Assembly: GCA_964633405.1 (NCBI GenBank)
Contig: CAZWFV010000025.1
Coordinates: 1-5,390, forward strand
Length of the DNA stretch: 5,390 nucleotides
DNA from: JAMCRD01 sp964633405
GTDB lineage: Bacteria > Patescibacteriota > Minisyncoccia > UBA6257 > Colwellbacteraceae
Direction of reading: 5' to 3'
The notes under the pieces: generated by a model
The model's input: only the letters and a program-made list of their open reading frames with translations
The model's database searches: none
What the model was told of the DNA's origin: nothing
Position numbers and translations under genes: made by a program
Shown here: piece by piece, positions 1 through 4,569 of the stretch
Layout of the letters: each line of letters begins with the position of its first letter
How positions within the stretch are numbered: position 1 is the first letter of the stretch

Positions 1-1
1 T

Positions 2-67
2 GTGGGTCATATCTCTCATTTTGGCAGAGTGTCCGATATGATCGTACAGAATACCGGTTCTCCTTGA
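2..67 (+). CDS. Possible C-terminal tail of an upstream gene (partial)
   Basis: The frame starting at base 2 is open from the window edge and reads 21 codons (VGHISHFGRVSDMIV and on to QNTGSP) before a TGA at 65-67. The peptide looks protein-like, but it is too short to assign to a family. Frame 1 is also open from the edge, to a TAG at 70-72, so the choice of frame is not certain. If real, the gene ends inside the -35 box of the next promoter, which fits a tight gene boundary. No terminator lies between its stop and the transpeptidase promoter. Confidence 0.25.
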   Translation: MGHISHFGRVSDMIVQNTGSP

Positions 68-92
68 CTTAGTGCCTAAAGTATTGTATTAG
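64..92 (+). promoter_or_regulatory. Sigma-70-like promoter for the L,D-transpeptidase gene
   Basis: TTGACT at 64-69 (5 of 6 to TTGACA) and TATTAG at 87-92 (4 of 6 to TATAAT) are separated by exactly 17 nt. Transcription would begin near 99-100, giving a leader of about 120 nt before the GTG at 219. The match is to consensus only. Confidence 0.5.
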
Positions 93-132
93 TCTTTATG
101 CAGACGCTCTAGTCGCAGCCATAAAGGCTACT

Positions 133-179
133 GTCGGCGACTAAGAGTAATCAATAACGTGATTACTCTTAGTCGCGAC
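133..179 (+). repeat. Perfect 16-bp inverted repeat in the transpeptidase leader
   Basis: Bases 138-153 and 160-175 are perfect reverse complements with a 6-nt loop (ATAACG). The stem extends by G137-C176 and, past a bulged G136, by 133-135 with 177-179, giving about 20 bp in all. No T-run follows, so this is not an intrinsic terminator. It lies between the predicted promoter and the GTG start, so it would form in the mRNA leader. It could also be a palindromic protein-binding site on DNA. Its left arm can pair alternatively with an upstream element (see findings). Confidence 0.8.
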
Positions 180-218
180 GTGCGAGCGGCTGAGAGTTCT
201 CCTGTTGTTTAAAAATTT

Positions 219-1178
219 GTGAAGTTAAAAAATTTCGCGTTCTTGTTCGCGTTGGCGTTTATCTTCTGGCCAAAAGCCGTTCTACCGGCCAAGGCGGCAG
301 AGACGAATACCGTTAATTATCTCCGAGACGAAATTAAGGCCCTGGAAGTGCAGCTACAGGCGCTGGAACTCCAAAGCACCCTGTCGTCGGGAGAGGTGGT
401 GTTGACCACTTCAACCGAGCCGGGCTACATGCAAGTGACAGATACCTGTAATTGGGCCTTCGCGGGGGGAGGTGGTTGCGTAAATATTAGGACCGGTCCA
501 GGAACATCCTATAGTAGAGCTTATCTCTATACGGATTATCAGGGTCCGAAACCCCAATCTGTGCGCAGCGGTCAGATGTTCTATATGTCTGATCTAGTGA
601 AAGCAAAAGACGGATCGCTCTGGTATAAGATCGACATCAATACAAGCAAATTGATGTTCCCAAATCGTTTCAGTGGCAGTTGGTATGTATCGGCTAAGTA
701 CTTCACCCCCGTATCTCTGGCGCATACCGATCCGCAGTATGATTCAGTCAAGAGGATATTGGTCGTACTGCACGAACAGAAGTTATACGCCTACGAAGGG
801 AACAGGTTGTACATGACGGCCAATGTGTCCACCGGAAGAGACGATGAAGATCTACCCACGCCCACAGGCGACTTCCATATTTATAAGAAGTTGCCGATAG
901 CGGTTATGGAAGGTCCTCTGCCCGGCACGGATCCATCCCTTCTTAAGAACCCGTCTACCGTAGCTAACTTCGAGTACACTCTGTTCTCACCGTTTGCTAT
1001 GGCTTTCGACCCCAGTTCTGAAGGGACGGCCTTTATCCACGGCGCCTACTGGCATGATGCGTTCGGGACGGAGCATTCGCACGGCTGCGTTAACCTGAAC
1101 TATAGCGACGCGTTGAAGCTTTACAACTGGACTCCGGACCCAGCGGTCATGGAAATTCCGGTTACGGTTATCCCTTAA
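219..1178 (+). CDS. Secreted L,D-transpeptidase (YkuD fold) with SH3-like domain
   Basis: This is probably a peptidoglycan L,D-transpeptidase, which makes 3-3 cross-links or attaches substrates to stem peptides outside the membrane. Residues 1-27 form a signal peptide: a basic start, a hydrophobic core, and an Ala-rich cleavage region near PAKAA. Residues 35-52 could form a short coiled coil. Residues 75-165 resemble a bacterial SH3 domain, with VNIRTGPGTSY at 88-98 and WYKI at 135-138. The YkuD domain runs from about 178 to 317, with STGRDDEDLPTPTGDF at 204-219, His274 in FIHG, and the catalytic SHGC motif with His288 and Cys290. Length is 319 aa. GTG at 219 is the first possible start after an in-frame TAA at 210-212, and it supplies the whole signal peptide. 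No Shine-Dalgarno motif is close by. The gene stands alone between its own promoter and a terminator. The family call is firm; the exact reaction is inferred. Confidence 0.95.
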   Translation: MKLKNFAFLFALAFIFWPKAVLPAKAAETNTVNYLRDEIKALEVQLQALELQSTLSSGEVVLTTSTEPGYMQVTDTCNWAFAGGGGCVNIRTGPGTSYSRAYLYTDYQGPKPQSVRSGQMFYMSDLVKAKDGSLWYKIDINTSKLMFPNRFSGSWYVSAKYFTPVSLAHTDPQYDSVKRILVVLHEQKLYAYEGNRLYMTANVSTGRDDEDLPTPTGDFHIYKKLPIAVMEGPLPGTDPSLLKNPSTVANFEYTLFSPFAMAFDPSSEGTAFIHGAYWHDAFGTEHSHGCVNLNYSDALKLYNWTPDPAVMEIPVTVIP

Positions 1179-1188
1179 CCGGGATACG

Positions 1189-1227
1189 AAGACCGACACT
1201 ACAAGAAGGTGTCGGTCTTTTGCTTTT
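1189..1227 (+). terminator. Intrinsic terminator after the L,D-transpeptidase gene
   Basis: An 11-bp perfect stem (1189-1199 with 1209-1219) encloses a 9-nt loop and is followed by a T-rich tract (TTTTGCTTTT). It starts 10 nt after the transpeptidase stop and separates that gene from the ribosomal block. Confidence 0.88.
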
Positions 1228-1241
1228 ATAATGCGGGGTTT

Positions 1242-1270
1242 TTGACATTTACTCCTCGCTACCGTACCAT
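1242..1270 (+). promoter_or_regulatory. Promoter of the rpsP-khpA-trmD block
   Basis: A perfect TTGACA at 1242-1247 is followed, after 17 nt, by TACCAT at 1265-1270 (4 of 6 to TATAAT). Transcription would start near 1277, only about 6 nt before the rpsP ATG at 1283. A TATAAT at 1227-1232 just upstream lacks a partner -35 box and lies in the terminator tail, so this pair is preferred. Confidence 0.62.
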
Positions 1271-1282
1271 AGAGCGGAATTT

Positions 1283-1540
1283 ATGTTAGCAATAAAATTA
1301 AGAAATGTTGGCAAGAAACACCAGCGCTCTTTCAGACTGGTGGTTCAGGAGTCTCACTCCAAACTGCAGGGTAAGTTCTTAGAGGACCTTGGTTGGTGGA
1401 ATCCGCATACCGATAAGGCCGAGATCAGAAAAGACAGAGCTGAATACTGGATCGGGAAAGGCGCACAGCCCTCCCAGACGGTTCGTCAGCTTCTGAGGAA
1501 ATACCGGGAAGGTTCAGCGTCAACCGTGACCGAGAAGTAA
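1283..1540 (+). CDS. rpsP: 30S ribosomal protein bS16
   Basis: bS16 is a structural protein of the small-subunit body that binds 16S rRNA during early assembly. The 85-residue product has the usual length and layout: the N-terminal strand with IKLRNVGKKHQRSFRLVV (4-21), the central GKFLEDLGWWNP (30-41) corresponding to the family's G-x-hh-E-x-LG-hh-P, and the TVRQLLRK helix (66-73). The ATG at 1283 gives the normal short N-terminus. No Shine-Dalgarno motif precedes it, and the predicted promoter leaves a leader of only a few bases. It is the first gene of the block, with khpA 44 nt downstream, matching the usual rpsP-khpA order in bacteria. Confidence 0.97.
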   Translation: MLAIKLRNVGKKHQRSFRLVVQESHSKLQGKFLEDLGWWNPHTDKAEIRKDRAEYWIGKGAQPSQTVRQLLRKYREGSASTVTEK

Positions 1541-1584
1541 GAACCAAAGGTCGAAAAGGCATAATTAATTTTTCCGATTAGATA

Positions 1585-1914
1585 ATGGAAGCAGATCAGA
1601 AATTCCTAGAGTTCCTAATCAAAGCTATAGTCGACAGTCCAGAAGACGTGAAAGTCGAAAGGAAGGTCGACGAAATGGGTGTACTCTTATTACTCCACGT
1701 TAACCCAAAAGACATGGGCAATGTTATCGGTAAGCAGGGACAGACGGCCAAAGCCATCCGCTCCCTCCTACGGATAGTAGGTATAAAGAACAACGCCCGG
1801 GTCAATCTTAAGATTGAGGAACCCGAAGGCTCGGACAGGGCAGAGAGACCTTCTCGTCCAGTTCACGAACGTGGCGTGACCGAACAAGTGATCGATGACA
1901 TAAAGAATCTCTAA
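1585..1914 (+). CDS. khpA: KH-domain RNA-binding protein KhpA
   Basis: KhpA is a small cytoplasmic single-KH RNA-binding protein, usually encoded right after rpsP. In some Gram-positives it partners KhpB/Jag and affects cell division and length; that role is not shown here. Residues 1-78 form the KH domain, with the diagnostic GxxG loop as GKQG at 49-52 inside VIGKQGQTAKAIRSLLR, and flanking strands at 33-40 and 71-77. At 109 residues it is longer than the common 75-85. The surplus is a charged, Pro-containing linker (80-96) and a final amphipathic stretch, VTEQVIDDIKNL (98-109). No Shine-Dalgarno motif is visible before the ATG. A hairpin begins in the last codons. The family call is firm; the tail's role is unknown. 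Confidence 0.93.
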   Translation: MEADQKFLEFLIKAIVDSPEDVKVERKVDEMGVLLLLHVNPKDMGNVIGKQGQTAKAIRSLLRIVGIKNNARVNLKIEEPEGSDRAERPSRPVHERGVTEQVIDDIKNL

Positions 1915-1932
1915 GCCGATTTCTTAGGATTC
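1905..1932 (+). repeat. Stem-loop straddling the khpA stop codon
   Basis: GAATC (1905-1909) and CTAAG (1911-1915) pair with CTTAG (1923-1927) and GATTC (1928-1932), a 10-bp stem with one bulged T at 1910 and a 7-nt loop. The khpA TAA (1912-1914) is inside the stem. No T-run follows. It may protect the mRNA 3' side or tune expression between khpA and trmD. Confidence 0.55.
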
Positions 1933-1939
1933 AGTCGTA

Positions 1940-1963
1940 GAATGGCCGTTAACGCGGCCATTC
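1940..1963 (+). repeat. GC-rich hairpin between khpA and trmD
   Basis: GAATGGCCG (1940-1948) and CGGCCATTC (1955-1963) are perfect 9-bp complements with a 6-nt loop (TTAACG). Only TTGG follows, so it would be a weak terminator at best. It could be a partial attenuator or an mRNA processing or stability element ahead of trmD, whose ATG is 27 nt further on. Confidence 0.6.
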
Positions 1964-1990
1964 TTGGTAAGTTATATAATAGGTAGGCAG

Positions 1991-2650
1991 ATGAGACCCA
2001 AACTAACTTTCGAAGTCATAACCCTCTTCCCCAGAATATTCGAGTCGTACCTCAAGGACTCTATAATCGGTCGGGCCGTCAGAAACGGGTTAATTAACGT
2101 GCGCGTACATGACTTGCGACGTTTTACAATCGATCGTCACCGCAAGGCGGATGACCGATCGTATGGCGGAGGGCCGGGCATGGTCATAAAGGCTGAGCCG
2201 CTCATTAGGGCCATCAACAGCCTCAAACCCAGAGGGGGCGGATCCAAGGTAATAATACTTTCAGCGGCTGGCAAGAAATTTAATGACAGCATGGCCAAGA
2301 ACCTGGCAAATAGATACGGCAGGATTATTCTGATAGCCGGGCATTATGAGGGGATAGATGAACGCGTAAGTAAGATATTTAAGCCGGAGGCGATGTCCGT
2401 AGGCGATTATGTGCTGACCGGTGGCGAACTTCCGGCTATGACGATAATAGATTCCTTAAGCCGGAAAGTGAAAGGCGTTTTGGGCAAAGAGGAATCACTG
2501 GAGGAAAAGCGCTATGGCGTCGGTATCCCGGTCTATACCCGTCCCTCCGAATTTAGGTATAAGGGTAGAAAATATTCTGTACCGGAAGTACTCCTCTCTG
2601 GCGACCATGAGGCTATCAGGCGCTGGCGGCTTGAACATAAGAAGAAATAA
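1991..2650 (+). CDS. trmD: tRNA (guanine-N1-)-methyltransferase TrmD, compact form
   Basis: TrmD methylates N1 of G37, 3' of the anticodon, in tRNAs with G at 36, using S-adenosylmethionine, and so prevents frameshifting. The SPOUT signatures are present: VITLFP (9-14), DDRSYGGGPGMV (54-65), GHYEGIDERV (117-126), SVGDYVLTGGELPAM (136-150), the conserved Arg158, VYTRP (181-185) and LLSGDHEAIRRWR (201-213). Start: ATG at 1991 is chosen over the TTG at 1964 because AGGTAGG lies 4-10 nt upstream and homologues begin just before the VITLFP strand. At 219 aa it lacks the roughly 35-residue C-terminal helical region of E. coli TrmD (255 aa). Lys173 occupies the place of the catalytic Asp169 of E. 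coli (see findings). rimM, which usually precedes trmD, and rplS, which usually follows, are absent. Confidence 0.95.
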   Translation: MRPKLTFEVITLFPRIFESYLKDSIIGRAVRNGLINVRVHDLRRFTIDRHRKADDRSYGGGPGMVIKAEPLIRAINSLKPRGGGSKVIILSAAGKKFNDSMAKNLANRYGRIILIAGHYEGIDERVSKIFKPEAMSVGDYVLTGGELPAMTIIDSLSRKVKGVLGKEESLEEKRYGVGIPVYTRPSEFRYKGRKYSVPEVLLSGDHEAIRRWRLEHKKK

Positions 2651-2658
2651 GCTATACT
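2631..2658 (+). promoter_or_regulatory. Promoter-like element for rpsB-tsf
   Basis: TTGAAC at 2631-2636, inside the 3' end of trmD, and TATACT at 2653-2658 (5 of 6 to TATAAT) are separated by 16 nt. Transcription would start near 2665, about 8 nt before the rpsB ATG. This repeats the tight promoter-to-start layout of rpsP. Confidence 0.45.
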
Positions 2659-2672
2659 TGTTGCGTATAATA

Positions 2673-3476
2673 ATGGAAGAAACAAGGAATGTTGCCAGTG
2701 ACACGACTCTTGAGGGAGTCGATGCGCCGGTTTCAGAGACCCCACTAACCCCTGAGGAGAGCGCTGAGATCAAGATCTTGATGGAGGCAGGCGTGTTTTA
2801 TGGCCAGAGCCACTCCAGGACTAATCCCAAAATGAACGAGTATATCCTTACCTCTAAGGGGGGTATGGAGATAATTGACCTTGCCAAGACGCTTAAAGCC
2901 CTGGTTGAAGCTCAACGACTCATAAAAGACAAGATGCTTGCCGGAGAGGAAGTCGTACTGGTTGGTACAACCCCGGCCGGCAAGGGTATAGTTAAATCAT
3001 TGGGTGATAAGCTTAAGGTCCATAATGTAACCGAGCGTTGGTTGGGCGGTACGCTTACCAACTTCAAGACTATCTCCGAACGTATTCGCTACTTCAAGAA
3101 GCTCAAAACTGACGTTGAGAGCGGGGCTTTGGACAAATACACCAAAAAAGAGAGGGTTAATTTTAATCGTGAGATTGGAAAGCTCACCAAGTTTTTCAGC
3201 GGGATTGAATCTATGGAGAAAATCCCTGGGTTGGTAATAATATTCGGACTTAGCGGTAATGAGACCCCTGCCGTTGAAGCCAAGAAAATAGGCATAAAGA
3301 GCATAGCTATAATCAACACTTCGGGGGATCCGGACGACGTAAGCTTACCCATACCCGGGAACGAATCCAATCCTAATAGTCTTAGGGTGCTTGCCGCATA
3401 CATAGATAAGGCTATCTCTGAGGCTAAACAGGAATTGACGAAGAAGACCTTGGCCGCCGCAGTACCGAAGCAATGA
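2673..3476 (+). CDS. rpsB: 30S ribosomal protein uS2
   Basis: uS2 binds the platform side of the small subunit and is needed to recruit bS1 in bacteria that have it. The 267-residue protein shows AGVFYGQSHSRTNPKM (39-54), the counterpart of the usual AGVHFGH...NPKM start, then IIDLAKT (67-73), RWLGGTLTNFKTI (122-134), INTSGDPDDVSLPIPGNE (214-231) and a final helix with a basic tail. ATG at 2673 is preferred over in-frame codons back to 2514, which would overlap trmD by more than 130 nt and add a trmD-shadow peptide. The next ATG (codon 37) would leave almost nothing before AGV. That leaves an acidic extension of about 30 residues ahead of the fold. No Shine-Dalgarno motif is present. Its stop overlaps the tsf start (ATGA), implying translational coupling. 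Confidence 0.96.
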   Translation: MEETRNVASDTTLEGVDAPVSETPLTPEESAEIKILMEAGVFYGQSHSRTNPKMNEYILTSKGGMEIIDLAKTLKALVEAQRLIKDKMLAGEEVVLVGTTPAGKGIVKSLGDKLKVHNVTERWLGGTLTNFKTISERIRYFKKLKTDVESGALDKYTKKERVNFNREIGKLTKFFSGIESMEKIPGLVIIFGLSGNETPAVEAKKIGIKSIAIINTSGDPDDVSLPIPGNESNPNSLRVLAAYIDKAISEAKQELTKKTLAAAVPKQ

Positions 3477-3919
3477 TTAAAGCTAGTGATATACAAAGAT
3501 TGAGAGAGGAAACCGGCGCCGGAGTTATGGATTGTAAGCGCGCGCTTACGGAAGCTAAAGGCAACTTTGATAAAGCTATGGAATTAATAAAGGCTCAGGG
3601 TCTAGCTAAGGCGGACAAGAAGAGCGAACGCGTTGTTGGTTCGGGTATAATCGCATCCTACATACACAATGACCGCGTCGGTGTTCTATTGGAGATTCGT
3701 TGCGAAACGGATTTCGTGGGCAAGTCAGATCCATTCAGGGAACTTGCCAAGAATGTATGCATGCAGATCGCAGCGATGGAACCGGAAGACGCAAAAGAAT
3801 TGCTTGAACAGCCCTATATTAGGGATCAGAAGACCACAATATCCGATCTTATAAAGGGCGTAATCGCTAAAGTGGGTGAGAATATAGTGGTTGAACGCTT
3901 CGCCCGTTTCGAAATATAG
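3473..3919 (+). CDS. tsf: Elongation factor Ts, short form
   Basis: EF-Ts is the guanine nucleotide exchange factor that releases GDP from EF-Tu in the cytoplasm. Residues 1-50 are the UBA-like N-terminal domain with the signature TGAGVMDCKRAL (14-25). A core subdomain follows with RCETDFVGKSDPF (76-88). Asp80-Phe81, the pair inserted near the Mg2+ site of EF-Tu in the E. coli complex, is present at the same residue numbers. The protein is only 148 aa, against about 280 in E. coli and about 200 in Thermus, and ends with VERFARFEI. It therefore keeps the UBA domain and one core subdomain and lacks the second subdomain and coiled coil. No frameshift is seen. ATG at 3473 overlaps the rpsB TGA by 4 nt, and there is no separate ribosome binding site. 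Confidence 0.95.
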   Translation: MIKASDIQRLREETGAGVMDCKRALTEAKGNFDKAMELIKAQGLAKADKKSERVVGSGIIASYIHNDRVGVLLEIRCETDFVGKSDPFRELAKNVCMQIAAMEPEDAKELLEQPYIRDQKTTISDLIKGVIAKVGENIVVERFARFEI

Positions 3920-3949
3920 TATTACGGGTCGTATATAGCCAGTATATCA

Positions 3950-4228
3950 ATGACATCTCTTATTCTTGAACTTATATTAATGCTGGGATTGGGTGCGGTT
4001 GTCTACCTGCTTGCCATCGCGGCACCCAGGGTTCAGGACGACCAGCACTTCGTTGACCATCCTGTTAAGAATTGGGCCAGGAAGCTTCCGCTCGATCGGA
4101 TAGACATCTTTATATCCACCACTAGCGATAAGGCATTGCGCCGAATCAAAGTCTGGATATTGAAGGCGGACAATCTGGTGAGTAAGCACCTCAACAACCA
4201 CAAAGACGAAACAATAAAACCGCTCTAG
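3950..4228 (+). CDS. Unknown small protein with one N-terminal membrane segment
   Basis: I do not recognise a named family. The 92-residue product has one hydrophobic segment at residues 4-25 with almost no charge before it. Arg27 and a mostly charged region follow, which suggests the C-terminal part is cytoplasmic. That part contains LPLDRIDIF (46-54), then KALRRIKVWILKADNLVSK (61-79), a likely basic amphipathic helix. The patterned mix of hydrophobic and basic residues, the clean reading frame and the position 30 nt after tsf in the same direction argue for a real gene. pyrH or frr often sits here in other bacteria. It could tether something to the membrane or bind RNA or lipid, but nothing in the sequence decides this. 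No Shine-Dalgarno motif precedes the ATG. Confidence 0.75.
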   Translation: MTSLILELILMLGLGAVVYLLAIAAPRVQDDQHFVDHPVKNWARKLPLDRIDIFISTTSDKALRRIKVWILKADNLVSKHLNNHKDETIKPL

Positions 4229-4239
4229 ATCCGAAGGGG

Positions 4240-4268
4240 TTGAAGAGGGGATTAAAGTCGTCTAAACT
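4240..4268 (+). promoter_or_regulatory. Promoter-like element for the tRNA-rpmG-pcm group
   Basis: TTGAAG at 4240-4245 and TAAACT at 4263-4268 (4 of 6 each to consensus) are 17 nt apart. Transcription would start near 4275, a few bases before the first tRNA at 4280. No terminator is visible between the preceding gene and the tRNAs, so read-through is also possible. Confidence 0.42.
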
Positions 4269-4279
4269 CGTATGAGCCT

Positions 4280-4363
4280 GGGCAGGTGGCAGAGTGGTCA
4301 ATTGCACCTGACTGTAAATCAGGCGCCCTAGTGGCTACGTAGGTTCGAATCCTACCCTGCCCA
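4280..4363 (+). tRNA. tRNA-Tyr (anticodon GUA)
   Basis: The acceptor stem GGGCAGG (4280-4286) pairs perfectly with CCTGCCC (4356-4362), and A4363 is the discriminator. The anticodon stem CCTGA/TCAGG (4307-4311, 4319-4323) encloses CTGTAAA, with GTA at 4314-4316. The T arm is GTAGG-TTCGAAT-CCTAC (4339-4355). The 15-nt variable arm (4324-4338) is the long class II type expected for bacterial tRNA-Tyr. CCA is not encoded, since CTT follows. Confidence 0.97.
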
Positions 4364-4379
4364 CTTATTTTATAATCAA

Positions 4380-4451
4380 GCCACCTTAGCTCAGCGGCAG
4401 AGCAACTGTTTTGTAAACAGTAGGCCCTCGGTTCGAATCCGAGAGGTGGCT
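4380..4451 (+). tRNA. tRNA-Thr (anticodon UGU)
   Basis: The acceptor stem GCCACCT (4380-4386) pairs with AGGTGGC (4444-4450), and T4451 is the discriminator. The D arm is GCTC/GAGC (4389-4392, 4400-4403). The anticodon stem ACTGT/ACAGT encloses TTTGTAA, with TGT at 4412-4414, reading ACA and probably other ACN codons. The T arm is CTCGG-TTCGAAT-CCGAG. CCA is not encoded. It lies 16 nt after tRNA-Tyr. Confidence 0.97.
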
Positions 4452-4470
4452 CTCGTTTCGGGGCTTGGCA

Positions 4471-4542
4471 GCCAGGGTAGTTCAGTGGCAGAACGCTTTC
4501 ATGGTAAGAAAGAAGTCGGGAGTTCGATTCTCCCTCCTGGCT
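4471..4542 (+). tRNA. tRNA-Thr (anticodon GGU)
   Basis: The acceptor stem GCCAGGG (4471-4477) pairs with TCCTGGC (4535-4541), including one G-T wobble, and T4542 is the discriminator. The D arm is GTTC/GAAC (4480-4483, 4491-4494). The anticodon stem CTTTC/GAAAG encloses ATGGTAA, with GGT at 4503-4505, reading ACC and ACT. The T arm is GGGAG-TTCGATT-CTCCC. The next bases are CCG, so CCA is not encoded. A CAT triplet overlaps the loop but cannot be the anticodon in this stem register. Confidence 0.96.
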
Positions 4543-4569
4543 CCGGTAGATTCAGGATTAAACATAAAA

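Noticed and set aside
1..218. Search for a CRISPR repeat, tRNA or mobile-element end in the upstream region
   Set aside because: The inverted repeat occurs once, no tRNA cloverleaf can be drawn, and no transposase or target duplication is visible.
1964..1990. Upstream TTG start for trmD adding nine residues
   Set aside because: The TTG lies at the foot of a hairpin and the added residues are not family-like; ATG at 1991 has AGGTAGG ahead of it and gives the typical N-terminus.
3669..3854. 61-codon plus-strand frame inside tsf
   Set aside because: It is wholly inside tsf in another frame, with no motif and no ribosome binding site.
4371..4376. TATAAT between tRNA-Tyr and tRNA-Thr(UGU)
   Set aside because: Transcription would start inside the tRNA, and no -35 box is present at 15-19 nt; it is more likely just an AT-rich spacer.
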